Assembly: GCA_007376295.1 (NCBI GenBank)
Contig: VMGB01000002.1
Span: 1-64,000 of the forward strand
Reading direction: 5' to 3'
Source of the DNA: Parcubacteria group bacterium Gr01-1014_13
GTDB taxonomy: Bacteria; Patescibacteria; ABY1; Magasanikbacterales; GWA2-37-8
DNA: 64,000 bases
A program made the position numbers and the translations under genes. The notes beneath the pieces were generated by a model. That model searched no databases. It was not told the origin of the DNA and saw only the letters and a program-made list of their open reading frames with translations. Below, piece by piece: positions 44,607 to 53,514 of the stretch (positions are counted from its first letter, which is position 1; each line of letters starts with the position of its first letter).

Positions 44607-46040
44607 ATGCGTCATATCCCTTTGGCTTTAACTTACGACGATGTTTTAATTATTCCAAAAAGATCCACACTTTTTTCCCGAAGCGAAGCAATTACCAAAA
44701 CTCGACTCACCAAAAAAGTTAATTTAAATATTCCGATTGTTAGTTCCAATATGGATACGGTCAGTGAATCAGAAATGGCGATTGCTATGGCGCGATTGGG
44801 TGGAATTAGTATCATCCACCGGTTCATGACTATCGAAGAAAATGCCGAAGAAATTAAAAGAGTAAAACGCGCGCAGAATTTTATTGTTCCCGATCCGTAT
44901 ACTATTGATGTAAACAAAACAGTTGGCGAAGCAAAAAGATTTATTGCCGCTCACGGGGTGAGCGGGCTACTCGTTACTAGTGGCGATCGCCGACTTCGCG
45001 GCATACTTTCTAAACGTGATTTTGTTTTTGTAAAAGATGATAATCAGTTTGTGGAACAAGTGATGACTCCGAGAGAAAAATTAATTGTTGGCGGCAGAAA
45101 TACAAATTTTGTGGAAGCTAAGGAAAAAATGATGATGTATAAAATAGAAAAGTTGCCTCTAGTGGATGAAAATGATTTTATTATCGGACTAATTACGGCA
45201 GATGATATTAAAAATTTAACTGAATACCCATTAGCCAATATTGATTCTTCCGGCCGGTTGATTGTCGGTGGTTCAGTAGGCGTGCATGGTGATTATTTAG
45301 AACGAGCGCAAGAATTGGTGAAAGCCGGAGCAGATGTGCTCGTGGTAGATATTGCGCATGGCCATTCAGAAATGATGTTTAATGCTTTAAAAAATTTACG
45401 AGATAAATGTGGTGACGCGCAAGTTATTGCTGGCAATGTTGCCACAGCTGATGGCGCCAGAGAATTATGTGAAGCCGGAGTAGATGCAATAAAAGTTGGC
45501 GTCGGGCCAGGTACGATTTGTATTACCAGATTAGTTACCGGTTGTGGTGTACCGCAACTCACTGCGGTAATGGAAGCCGCAGATATGGCTAAAAAATATG
45601 GCGTGCCGGTGATTGCTGATGGTGGTATTCAAAAATCAGGAGATATAGTAAAGGCTTTGGGCGCGGGTGCAGACAGTGTGATGCTGGGCGGATTATTGGC
45701 CGGTACCAAAGAAAGTCCGGGGGTAATAATGTCGCGCGGCGATAAAAAATATAAAGTATGTCGAGGCAGCGCCAGTTTTGCCGTGGCTCAGCGTCGCCAA
45801 GCTGTACAGCAGGAAAATAAAAATTTAAGCGAAGTTGTTCCCGAAGGCGTGGAATCGGTAGTGCCATACAAAGGGCCAGTGGCAGATTTGGTAGGCCAAT
45901 TGGTGGGCGGTTTGAAGTCGGGAATGAGTTATACAAATTCACACACAATTGCAGAACTACAAAATAATACGGACTTCGTACAAATTACTTCTGCGGGTTC
46001 TCGCGAAAGCGGGGCGCATGATTTGATAGATGTGAAATAG
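44607..46040 (+). CDS. guaB: Inosine-5'-monophosphate dehydrogenase
   Basis: 477 residues: TIM barrel interrupted by two CBS domains (about 90-200: 'VNKTVGEAKRFIAAHGVSGLLV', 'VEAKEKMMMYKIEKLPLVDE'). Catalytic loop 'VGVGPGTICITRLVTGCGVPQ' with the active Cys, 'PVIADGGIQKSGDIVKALGAGAD', flap 'RGSASFAVAQRR' and terminal 'TSAGSRESGAHDL'. Converts IMP to XMP in guanine nucleotide synthesis. No Shine-Dalgarno. Confidence 0.97.
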   Translation: MRHIPLALTYDDVLIIPKRSTLFSRSEAITKTRLTKKVNLNIPIVSSNMDTVSESEMAIAMARLGGISIIHRFMTIEENAEEIKRVKRAQNFIVPDPYTIDVNKTVGEAKRFIAAHGVSGLLVTSGDRRLRGILSKRDFVFVKDDNQFVEQVMTPREKLIVGGRNTNFVEAKEKMMMYKIEKLPLVDENDFIIGLITADDIKNLTEYPLANIDSSGRLIVGGSVGVHGDYLERAQELVKAGADVLVVDIAHGHSEMMFNALKNLRDKCGDAQVIAGNVATADGARELCEAGVDAIKVGVGPGTICITRLVTGCGVPQLTAVMEAADMAKKYGVPVIADGGIQKSGDIVKALGAGADSVMLGGLLAGTKESPGVIMSRGDKKYKVCRGSASFAVAQRRQAVQQENKNLSEVVPEGVESVVPYKGPVADLVGQLVGGLKSGMSYTNSHTIAELQNNTDFVQITSAGSRESGAHDLIDVK

Positions 46041-46041
46041 A

Positions 46042-46070
46042 TTGACAAAATCATACTTCTGTATTTAAAT
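46042..46070 (+). promoter_or_regulatory. Promoter of the Trp-repeat gene
   Basis: TTGACA (46042-46047), 17 bp, TTAAAT (46065-46070), immediately after the guaB stop. Confidence 0.72.
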
Positions 46071-46122
46071 TGAATGAACAATTCAGCGAATTTTTCGTTG
46101 GAAAAAAATAGGAGGCATGCTC

Positions 46123-47097
46123 ATGGCCGAAGACGTTACAGCATTTGTGGAAAGAGTTGGATTGACCGATGCGCTAGAAATTTTGGGCGAGGATGTTTGG
46201 AAATACACCAAATTTTCTTTTGAACAGTGGGCTGAAGAGCACAACCCTTGTATGTATGATCAGGCGCTAAAGGCAAAGGTCTTGGCCAAAATGGTGGAGA
46301 TCGCTTCTGTTACTGAGCATTGGCTCAAGATTTGGCATCTGGCACCGGCTGATAGTGTGGAGCACAGGTTGGTCATTGAAAAAATAAAAGAGAGGCTCAA
46401 TTTGTTAACCACCTTTGAAGAAGTTCAGAAGTGGCAGCCGTTTGATTTTCGCCTGGATTTTCAGGGAAAGAACAAAAAGCTAAACACGCTTTGGCTGCAG
46501 AGATTAGCAGAGGTGGCGATAGGCTTTGAACAGTGGAAAGCTGTTTTTTACGAAGCAAATAATTTGCCGACAAAAAATAGCGACGTGTCTGATTTGGCTT
46601 TGGCAAATATGGTGGGGAATGCCACAAACGGCAGACGCTGGCTGGAAGTTTATCATGCTGCTCAAGACGGTAGCTTTGCGCAAAAGAAAGCGCTTGATTA
46701 TTTCTTCAATCAAGCCAAGACGTATGACGATTGGTTTGATGTTTGGTATAGAGCCAGAAATAAAGATGAAAATATGGCAAAGCTGGCGCTGGCCAAAGCA
46801 GTTCGTAGCGCCGAAACTTTTTCACAGTGGCATCAGTTATTCTCGCACCACAAAGACAACCAAACACTTCGTGATCTTTGTCTAGAAAAACTTGTGCCTC
46901 GGGCCAAAACCTTTTACGATTGGCTATGTGTTTATCAGGCAAGCGAAGGCCAGGCAAAGCTGGACGCTTTGGAGCAATTGTTGACCAAACCAGAAAATGT
47001 AGGTGACTGGCTACATATTTGGCATCATACCCCCGAAGACAGCAAAGCCAAAGCCAGGGCATTGCACTGGCTGCAAAGTTTCGTCATTAGAGATTAG
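46123..47097 (+). CDS. Trp-rich alpha-helical repeat protein
   Basis: 324 residues from the second ATG, 8 bp after a perfect AGGAGG (the first, at 46117, is too close). Made of about eight helical repeats of 33-36 residues with consensus '(T/S)(F/Y)xxWxxV(W/Y)xxAxxxxxxKxxALxxLxxxA', clearest in 'TYDDWFDVWYRARNKDENMA', 'TFSQWHQLFSHHKDNQTLRD', 'TFYDWLCVYQASEGQAKLD' and 'NVGDWLHIWHHTPEDSKAK'. Resembles a TPR/HEAT-like solenoid but with invariant Trp, which I do not recognise as a named family. Soluble; likely a protein-binding scaffold (inference). Confidence 0.75.
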   Translation: MAEDVTAFVERVGLTDALEILGEDVWKYTKFSFEQWAEEHNPCMYDQALKAKVLAKMVEIASVTEHWLKIWHLAPADSVEHRLVIEKIKERLNLLTTFEEVQKWQPFDFRLDFQGKNKKLNTLWLQRLAEVAIGFEQWKAVFYEANNLPTKNSDVSDLALANMVGNATNGRRWLEVYHAAQDGSFAQKKALDYFFNQAKTYDDWFDVWYRARNKDENMAKLALAKAVRSAETFSQWHQLFSHHKDNQTLRDLCLEKLVPRAKTFYDWLCVYQASEGQAKLDALEQLLTKPENVGDWLHIWHHTPEDSKAKARALHWLQSFVIRD

Positions 47098-47112
47098 TTT
47101 TGTTCATTATCC

Positions 47113-47140
47113 AACCAGTGTACAGAAACACTGGTTTTTT
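47113..47140 (+). terminator. Terminator of the Trp-repeat gene
   Basis: CCAGTGT/ACACTGG stem followed by TTTTTTG. Confidence 0.85.
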
Positions 47141-47217
47141 GTTTACTTTTTTACAACCTTTGTTATATAATAAGCGTACATTAAAATGTATAGGGAGGGA
47201 GAAGCTTCTGTGTTGTT

Positions 47218-49773
47218 ATGAAAAAGTTCGTTGCTGCTTTTGGTATTTTATTACTGGGCAGTTTTTTTGTTTTTAATACAGTTTTTTCTGCTAATACGGA
47301 CATTATTATAAACGAAATTGGCGCGTATGCTACCAGCACGCACGAATGGATTGAAATTTGGAACAAAGGCAGTGAGCCGGTAGATCTAACTGGTTGGAAA
47401 TTTTGGGAAAACAATACCAATCATGGTTTGTCAGTTAGTAGTACGGATGCAGTTGTATCTGTGGGTGAATACGCAGTCATTGTACAAGATGCAAATCAAT
47501 TTATTTTAGATTATCCTTTTTTTCTCGGCTCAATTTTTGATTCTTCTTGGACAAGTTTAAATGAAAGTGGTGAAGAGATCGGTTTAAAAGATAGTGAAGG
47601 AAATTTTATTGAACAATTCACATATATTTCCGCCCCAGACTATTCTCTGCAGAGACGTGATCCGTTTTTGGCAGATTATACGAGCGCCAATTGGGCCGAA
47701 CATGTAAGCAGTAATACAGTTGGATTTTTAAATAATTTTTTGAATATAATTTCTACTACCACCGCTTCTTCCACAGATAATGAAGACGATGGCGTGGGTG
47801 GTACACCAACTGAGTCGGATTATAGTAATTGGTTAAATTTAAAACTTAATGAATTTGTTTCCGATCCGGATTTGGGAAATGAGTGGGTAGAAATATTTAA
47901 TCTCACAACCAGCAGTTTGGATGTTGCAGGCGGATATATTTGTGATTCCAAGAACACCACTTCCACCTGCAAAATTATTAGCGGCATAATTCCGGCAAAT
48001 GGCTGGTTAAAAATAGATTTACAGACTGATAGTTATTTAAATAATACCGGGGACACAGTGATTTTGAAAAATCCTGATGGCGATATTATTGATTCTGTTG
48101 TTTATAGCGAAGATAACGCGCCGACCAAAGGCCAGTCATGGGCCCGCAGTGTGGATGGCGAAGGAAACTGGCAAATTACCACTCAAATTACTCCGGAGGC
48201 GGCTAATGTTATAGTTGCTCCAGTTGTTCAGTCGCAATCAGGCTCCGGAAGCGGTGGCGGCAGTTCTTTTGTACTGGAAAGTCCAAACACTGTCAGCAGC
48301 AGTTCCAAAAAAACTAATTCGGCCAGTACAATAAAAAAATCAAAAGAAGAAAAAAACATTGGTTTGAAATGGAAGATAAAATATGATTTGCGCTTGCGCC
48401 AAAATGAAGAAAATGTTTTTGACGCTTCCAAAAGTATAGATCCCCGCGGGGGCAGGATAAATTATAGTTGGAATTTTGGCGGTCAAATTATTTCTGGAGC
48501 CACTATTAAATATTCTTTTACTACTTCGGGAACTCATTCTGTAGTTGTCCGCGCCACCAGCACTGCTGGTACAGTCGATGAAAAGAAATTAACAATTATG
48601 GTGTATCCGGCTACAGAAACTTCTGGGTCAGGAATAATTTTCAGTGAACTTTTGCCTCGTGCCAGTAGTATAGAAGACGAATATATCCAATTGAAAAATA
48701 TTTCCGACCATGCGGTGAACATGTCCAATTGGAAAATAGTTTATAAAAACGATATTTACGAAATTCCGACCAGTACGTTTTTGTCAGCCAATGATTATTT
48801 AACTTTTTATCAAACTATCACCGGATTTACTTTAAATAATTCGGGTGCGGAGTTGTTGCTTTTGAATCAGGAAAATATTTTAATAGACCAAATGGAATAT
48901 GGAAAAGCAGATGAAAATGTGGCATATATATTTAATGGTGAAAAATGGAGTTGGAAAGTTCCGACAACATCAGCCAAAGTATTGGGGATTAAAATAACAA
49001 CGACTGAGAAAAAAACATCGACTTCCGGCAAATTCTTTACTAGTATTGCCGATGCTCGTGCTGGACAAAAAGGCGACTGGGCCAGAGTTAAAGGAGTAGT
49101 GGCAGTTTTGCCTGGAATTTTTGGCAGTCAATATTTTTACCTCACTGACGGCAATAGCGGTATCCAAATTTATCAAAATAAAAAAGATTTTCCGCCTTTA
49201 GAGGTGGGGGATTTGGTGCAAGTATATGGCATGATTTCGGAAGCCAGTGGTATCAAAAGAATTAACGCAAGAAGCAAGGACGATATAGATATTTTGGCTA
49301 TTGGTGGCATTGTAACCAGCACAGAATTAAATGTAGACGAAATTGATGAGGCTTTGGCTGGCGGACTGGTGCAAACAGAGGGCGAGATTACCGAGATAAA
49401 AAGCAATTTTATGTATATCGATAATGGCTCTGATGAAACGGTCGCATATTTCAAACAAGGAGCAAAAATAGATAAGCATAAGTTTAAAGAGGGAGAAAAT
49501 GTGCGGGTGGTGGGTATTTTGGAGCAGACAAAGACTGGTTGGCAGATTTGGCCGCGTTCCCAAAGTGATATTGAATCCCTGGGTCCGTCGGCAGATTTAC
49601 TGGCTAAAGAGAGTGTAAACAAGGCAGTTGGTGCAAAACCGAAGTATTGGACAGCTACCGCTGGCGGGGCGGCTGCCATGATATTGGCGTTTTTAGCCAG
49701 AGCACGAGGGCCGATGATGTTAGGTGGAATAAAGAAAATTTTTAAGAAAGATAAGATAGAGAACCAGCCTTGA
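47218..49773 (+). CDS. Large surface protein with lamin-tail, PKD-like and OB-like domains
   Basis: 851 residues: signal peptide (1-24); lamin-tail domains at about 25-150 ('IIINEIGAYATSTHEWIEIWNKG'), 205-320 ('LKLNEFVSDPDLGNEWVEIFNLT') and 468-575 ('IIFSELLPRASSIEDEYIQLKNIS'); a PKD-like domain at about 392-465; two OB-like domains at about 610-800 ('RVKGVVAVLPGIFGSQYFYLTD', 'VQTEGEITEIKSNFMYIDNG'); and a C-terminal helix (about 815-832) plus basic tail. Lamin-tail domains in bacteria are extracellular and often combined with nuclease or OB modules, so nucleic-acid binding at the surface is possible (inference). GGGAGGGAG lies 15-20 bp before the ATG. Ends in TGA. Confidence 0.88.
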   Translation: MKKFVAAFGILLLGSFFVFNTVFSANTDIIINEIGAYATSTHEWIEIWNKGSEPVDLTGWKFWENNTNHGLSVSSTDAVVSVGEYAVIVQDANQFILDYPFFLGSIFDSSWTSLNESGEEIGLKDSEGNFIEQFTYISAPDYSLQRRDPFLADYTSANWAEHVSSNTVGFLNNFLNIISTTTASSTDNEDDGVGGTPTESDYSNWLNLKLNEFVSDPDLGNEWVEIFNLTTSSLDVAGGYICDSKNTTSTCKIISGIIPANGWLKIDLQTDSYLNNTGDTVILKNPDGDIIDSVVYSEDNAPTKGQSWARSVDGEGNWQITTQITPEAANVIVAPVVQSQSGSGSGGGSSFVLESPNTVSSSSKKTNSASTIKKSKEEKNIGLKWKIKYDLRLRQNEENVFDASKSIDPRGGRINYSWNFGGQIISGATIKYSFTTSGTHSVVVRATSTAGTVDEKKLTIMVYPATETSGSGIIFSELLPRASSIEDEYIQLKNISDHAVNMSNWKIVYKNDIYEIPTSTFLSANDYLTFYQTITGFTLNNSGAELLLLNQENILIDQMEYGKADENVAYIFNGEKWSWKVPTTSAKVLGIKITTTEKKTSTSGKFFTSIADARAGQKGDWARVKGVVAVLPGIFGSQYFYLTDGNSGIQIYQNKKDFPPLEVGDLVQVYGMISEASGIKRINARSKDDIDILAIGGIVTSTELNVDEIDEALAGGLVQTEGEITEIKSNFMYIDNGSDETVAYFKQGAKIDKHKFKEGENVRVVGILEQTKTGWQIWPRSQSDIESLGPSADLLAKESVNKAVGAKPKYWTATAGGAAAMILAFLARARGPMMLGGIKKIFKKDKIENQP

Positions 49774-49820
49774 AATTTTTATGGTTTTGTGATAGTTTAT
49801 TAGAGCTCTATAAAAATATT

Positions 49821-49848
49821 GGCAACAGAGCCTGCCCGGCAACAGAGC
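49821..49848. repeat. Direct repeat GGCAACAGAGC next to tRNA-Ser
   Basis: Two copies, 49821-49831 and 49838-49848, the second ending exactly at the first base of the tRNA. Confidence 0.5.
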
Positions 49849-49935
49849 GGAGGGGTGCGAGAGTGGTTTAACCGAACAGTCTTGAAAACTGTCGCCCATG
49901 AAAGTGGGCCGTGGGTTCGAATCCCACCCCCTCCG
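49849..49935 (+). tRNA. tRNA-Ser(TGA)
   Basis: Acceptor GGAGGGG/CCCCTCC, anticodon loop CTTGAAA (TGA), long variable arm GCCCATGAAAGTGGGC, T-arm GTGGG-TTCGAAT-CCCAC, discriminator G. CCA not encoded. Confidence 0.94.
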
Positions 49936-49994
49936 CTCTTGTGCTGGGTCTCATCGCCCTTAACGGCGAATCACGTCGCAAGGCGTCACCGAAT

Positions 49995-50021
49995 AAAAAA
50001 GAAGCGAAAAGCTTCTTTTTT
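49995..50021 (+). terminator. Terminator after tRNA-Ser
   Basis: AAGAAGC-GAAAA-GCTTCTT with a T-run. Confidence 0.85.
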
Positions 50022-50077
50022 GATTCAGCTTGCCAACAAGAAGCGGTTAAGCTAAGGTGTAAATATAGAGTATTAAC

Positions 50078-51223
50078 ATGCTTATGGAACCCCTTGCTTA
50101 TAAAATCAGACCTAAAAATTTAGCCGAATTTATCGGCCAAAAACATTTGGTGGAAAAAGGTAAACCACTCGAAGTTGCTATATCCAAAAAACACCTGTTC
50201 TCTTTTATTCTTTGGGGGCCGTCCGGTGTAGGTAAAACAACTTTGGCAAAAATTTACGCCAAAGCTCTTAATGCGGATTATCACGAACTTTCCGCTGTTT
50301 CTGCCAGCAAAGAAGATATAAAGAAAATTATTAATTCTGACGGCGGACTTTTTGGTCCAAAGATTTTATTTTTAGACGAGATACATCGTTTTAATAAAGC
50401 TCAACAGGATTTTTTGTTGCCCTACGTGGAGTCGGGCAAATTAACGCTAATAGGTGCGACTACGGAAAATCCAAGCTTTGAAGTTATCTCGGCTTTATTA
50501 TCTCGTTGCCGGGTTTTTGTTTTAAACGAATTAAGTGATAGTGAAATGGAAGAAATAGTGAAAAGAACCGGGTTTGCTTTGGATAAGGAAGCCGAAGATT
50601 GGCTGATTAGCATGGCCGCAGGTGATGCCAGACAAGCAATTGCTATGCTGGAAAATACTCATAAGTTATATGGAAAAATAACGGTTGAGAATTTAAAAAA
50701 TACCTTGCAGTCCAAACATTTGCGTTACGATAAAAAAGGAGATGAGCACTATAATACTATCAGTGCTTTTATAAAAAGTATGCGGGCTAGCCAACCCGAT
50801 GCAGCCCTGTATTATTTGGCACGGATGATTGATTCAGGGGAGGATCCAAAATTTATCGCTAGACGAATGGTGATATTTGCTAGCGAAGATATTGGTATGG
50901 AAGATCCTCATGCCTTGGTTTTGGCCAACGCGGTTTTTCGGGCGGTAGAAATTATTGGTTATCCAGAAGCAGGAATAAATCTTTCTCACGGTGTAGTTTA
51001 TCTTTCTATGGCACCAAAAACTAAAGCCGTTTATTACGCCTATTTGGCGGCCATGAAAGACGCTAAAGAGTATGGGAATTTACCAATTCCAATGAAAATT
51101 CGCAATGCCCCCACAAAACTAATGAAAGATTTGGGATATGGAGAGGATTATGAAAAGTATACTAAAGAGGACCTATTGCCGGAAAAGATAAAAGGCAAAA
51201 AATATTTTAATCCTAAGAAGTAA
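50078..51223 (+). CDS. rarA: Replication-associated recombination protein A
   Basis: 381 residues: N-terminal 'LAYKIRPKNLAEFIGQKHLV', Walker A 'WGPSGVGKTTLAK', Walker B 'ILFLDEIHRFNKAQQD', sensor 'IGATTENPSFEV', 'LLSRCRVFVL', and the C-terminal MgsA tetramerisation region with 'RRMVIFASEDIGMEDPHAL' and 'GYPEAGINLSHGVVYLSMAPKT'. AAA+ clamp-loader-like protein acting at stalled forks. Length slightly short of the usual 430-450 because the C-terminal tail is trimmed. Confidence 0.94.
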   Translation: MLMEPLAYKIRPKNLAEFIGQKHLVEKGKPLEVAISKKHLFSFILWGPSGVGKTTLAKIYAKALNADYHELSAVSASKEDIKKIINSDGGLFGPKILFLDEIHRFNKAQQDFLLPYVESGKLTLIGATTENPSFEVISALLSRCRVFVLNELSDSEMEEIVKRTGFALDKEAEDWLISMAAGDARQAIAMLENTHKLYGKITVENLKNTLQSKHLRYDKKGDEHYNTISAFIKSMRASQPDAALYYLARMIDSGEDPKFIARRMVIFASEDIGMEDPHALVLANAVFRAVEIIGYPEAGINLSHGVVYLSMAPKTKAVYYAYLAAMKDAKEYGNLPIPMKIRNAPTKLMKDLGYGEDYEKYTKEDLLPEKIKGKKYFNPKK

Positions 51224-51225
51224 TT

Positions 51226-51993
51226 TTATTTTTCGCTTAATTCCTGTGAATCTGCAAAGTAAATCATCCCGTCCCTCATAAATTCTGCTAAGCCTGTGGC
51301 CACGTTTTCATAATTTACTTTGAATCTTGGGTCATCCACATACATTTTAGCCATACCTCGGTACATTTGTAGATTCGGTTCATAGAATGTCCGCAGGCTA
51401 TCATAATGTCTGGCAATTAGTTTTTGTACGGCTTCACTTTTTGGATCTTGGCCAGCAGCCATAGCCGCGGCAATTTCCAAAGTTAGTTTACCACTCTCTT
51501 CCAATACTTTATTTAAACCAGCTTTACCCATCTTTTTTACTCTTTCCTGTGATTGTTTGAATGCTTCGGTGTGGCCCCAACGTTGCTTAGCTTCTTCGGT
51601 ATATTTTTCCATTTCTTCTTTGGAAAAATTTCCGTATAATTCTTCGTCTTTCATATTTATTTTTTTATTAATTTTTTTAATTGTCTTATCTATAGTTTTT
51701 ATTAGCCCATCCAGGCGATTTCTTTTGAGTTTAATCAATTCTTTTTGGTCGCGTAACGCTGATTTCATATCAAAGCGGGGAGAAGAGAGGATGCGCCGTA
51801 TATCATCCAAAGAAAAATCTAGCTCACGGAAGAACATTATCTGTTGCAACTTTAACAATTCGGTTTCTTCGTAATAGCGATACCCGTTGCTTTGCACCCG
51901 GGCTGGTTTGAGTAGACCCACTTCGTCATAGTAGTGGAGGGTGCGTACACTGACCCCCGCTAGATTGGCTAATTGTTGCACTGTATAAGACAT
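51226..51993 (-). CDS. MerR-family regulator with TipAS domain
   Basis: 255 residues from the ATG that begins the MerR domain ('MSYTVQQLANLAGVSVRTLHYYDEVGLLKPARVQSNGYRYYEE'); a longer frame runs into the promoter. Coiled coil (about 75-125), then a TipAS antibiotic-recognition-like domain (about 130-250: 'EAKQRWGHTEAFKQS', 'RHYDSLRTFYEPNLQMYRGMAKMYVDDPRF'). TipAL-type regulators sense thiopeptides and other multidrug ligands. The critical Cys of Streptomyces TipAS is not seen. Divergent from a five-gene operon it may control. Confidence 0.9.
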   Translation of the reverse strand: MSYTVQQLANLAGVSVRTLHYYDEVGLLKPARVQSNGYRYYEETELLKLQQIMFFRELDFSLDDIRRILSSPRFDMKSALRDQKELIKLKRNRLDGLIKTIDKTIKKINKKINMKDEELYGNFSKEEMEKYTEEAKQRWGHTEAFKQSQERVKKMGKAGLNKVLEESGKLTLEIAAAMAAGQDPKSEAVQKLIARHYDSLRTFYEPNLQMYRGMAKMYVDDPRFKVNYENVATGLAEFMRDGMIYFADSQELSEK

Positions 51994-52034
51994 ATTTTGG
52001 TGTCGACCTAGTATTTTTAGACTCACCTTAACAT

Positions 52035-52065
52035 ACTGTAAACTATTACGCAACGTCAGAGTCAA
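52035..52065 (-). promoter_or_regulatory. MerR-type promoter with 19-bp spacer
   Basis: Minus-strand TTGACT (52060-52065) and TACAGT (52035-52040) are 19 bp apart, with the near-palindrome TGACGTTGCGTAA inside the spacer. The long spacer is the hallmark of MerR-activated promoters. Confidence 0.82.
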
Positions 52066-52091
52066 GAGTGAGAACAAGTATTGTTCATTTT

Positions 52092-52134
52092 TTCTACATG
52101 TTTGTTTTGTTATAGTATGTGGTATTATGTAGAA
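52092..52134. repeat. Inverted repeat TTCTACAT...ATGTAGAA around the rightward promoter
   Basis: 8-bp arms (52092-52099, 52127-52134) enclose 27 bp containing TATAGT and TATTAT, a candidate -10 region of the operon at 52160. Confidence 0.5.
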
Positions 52135-52159
52135 GCTTTTTAATTAAATAATTAAACAT

Positions 52160-52570
52160 ATGTACAAAAATCCTGTCGTCCATTTTGAAATGCCAGCCGA
52201 GGATAAGGCGCGCATGAATAAATTCTATGAAAGCGCTTTTGGCTGGGAAACGAGACAGCTCGGCCCGGAAATGGGAGAGTATGTAATCGTTACCACTACC
52301 GAGACCGATGAAAATCGGATGGTAAAAACTCCTGGCACTATTAATGGCGGATTTTATCAGAAAAAAAAGCCAGATCAGTATACCAGAATCACAATTGCGG
52401 TAGATGATATCCAAGAGGCAATGAAAAAAGTAATAGAAGCTGGTGGTACAGTTGTTGGCGGCATGCAAAATCCTGGTCAGCCAGATAATATTCCTGGCGT
52501 TGGACTTTATGCGACTTTTATAGACACCGAAGGCAACCTTGCTAGCATGCTACAGCCTTTTAATAAATAA
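52160..52570 (+). CDS. VOC-superfamily (glyoxalase/bleomycin-resistance-like) protein
   Basis: 136 residues: 'KNPVVHFEMPAEDKARMNKFYESAFGWETRQLG', 'RITIAVDDIQEAMKKVIEAGGTVVGGMQN', 'YATFIDTEGNLASMLQPF'. His and Glu metal-ligand positions (HFEM, DTEGN) are kept. Non-Shine-Dalgarno start. First gene of a five-gene operon of small detoxification-like proteins divergent from the TipA-type regulator. Confidence 0.88.
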   Translation: MYKNPVVHFEMPAEDKARMNKFYESAFGWETRQLGPEMGEYVIVTTTETDENRMVKTPGTINGGFYQKKKPDQYTRITIAVDDIQEAMKKVIEAGGTVVGGMQNPGQPDNIPGVGLYATFIDTEGNLASMLQPFNK

Positions 52571-52580
52571 TTAAAAAAAT

Positions 52581-53072
52581 ATGCAAAAAGAATTTAAAAT
52601 TACTCGCGTTTTTGACGCACCACGTGAGGTGGTCTGGGCAGCATTTACTGAACCAGAAATGGTGAAGCACTGGTGGGGACCAAAAGATTTTACTGCACCA
52701 AGCATAAAAATTAATTTAAGGGTTGGTGGCAAATACATTTTTGCTATGCAAGGACCTGCGGGTTCAGAGTGGGACAAAGTAATGTACAGCGCTGGTACAT
52801 ACAAAGAAATTGTTCCAATGGAAAAAATTGTCTGTACGGATCATTTCTCCAATGAAAAGGGAGATATCCTTCCGCCAGAGTCATATGGTTTGCCAGCCAA
52901 TTTTCCAAAGGAAAATATTGTGATGTTTACCTTTGAGAGCATGGGCGACGACAAAACAAAACTCACTATTCTATATGTAGTTGATGAGGAAGTTCTAGAG
53001 ATTATGAATAAAGTTAAAATGAGGGAAGGTTGGGAAAGTTCTCTAGATAAACTGGCTGAGATTTTAGAATAA
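52581..53072 (+). CDS. SRPBCC/AHSA1-family protein, copy 1
   Basis: 163 residues with the START-like/AHSA1 pattern: 'KEFKITRVFDAPREVVWAAFTEPEMVKHWWGPKDFTAPS', 'LRVGGKYIFAMQGPAG', 'MFTFESMGDDKTKLTILY', terminal 'GWESSLDKLAEILE'. Hydrophobic-ligand-binding helix-grip fold. 10 bp after the VOC gene. Confidence 0.9.
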   Translation: MQKEFKITRVFDAPREVVWAAFTEPEMVKHWWGPKDFTAPSIKINLRVGGKYIFAMQGPAGSEWDKVMYSAGTYKEIVPMEKIVCTDHFSNEKGDILPPESYGLPANFPKENIVMFTFESMGDDKTKLTILYVVDEEVLEIMNKVKMREGWESSLDKLAEILE

Positions 53073-53082
53073 GATGTAAAAT

Positions 53083-53502
53083 ATGAATCAAGATAATACA
53101 ATCACTGTAGAAACCATGGTACATGCCCCAATGGAAAAAGTTTGGGAGTCTTGGACAAAACCGGAGCATATTGTAAATTGGGCCTTTGCTTCTGATGATT
53201 GGGAGGCGCCTGTTGCGGAAAATGATTTACGTGTCGGTGGAAAATTTAAAACTGTGATGGCGGCAAAAGATAAGAGTGCCAGCTTTGATTTCGCAGGAGT
53301 CTATACAGATGTGCAAGAACATGGTTTTATTGAATACACCATGGATGATGGCCGGGTAGTAAGCATACAATTTGTACAACTTCCCGAAGGTATAAAAATT
53401 ATTGAGGTTTTTGATCCAGAAAAAATAAATTCGCAAGAGAAGCAACGTGCCGGCTGGCAGGCAATTTTAGATAATTTTAAAAAATATACGGAGAGTTTAT
53501 AA
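53083..53502 (+). CDS. SRPBCC/AHSA1-family protein, copy 2
   Basis: 139 residues: 'ITVETMVHAPMEKVWESWTKPEHIVNWAFASDDWEAPVAEN', 'LRVGGKFKTVMAAKD', 'GWQAILDNFKKYTE'. Related to the preceding protein and shorter; the pair is common in such operons. Same helix-grip fold. Confidence 0.9.
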   Translation: MNQDNTITVETMVHAPMEKVWESWTKPEHIVNWAFASDDWEAPVAENDLRVGGKFKTVMAAKDKSASFDFAGVYTDVQEHGFIEYTMDDGRVVSIQFVQLPEGIKIIEVFDPEKINSQEKQRAGWQAILDNFKKYTESL

Positions 53503-53514
53503 ATAATAATCAAT

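Noticed and set aside
47181..50077. Open frames on the opposite strand of the lamin-tail protein and over tRNA-Ser
   Set aside because: Shadows of a strongly supported gene and of a tRNA; compositions are not protein-like.
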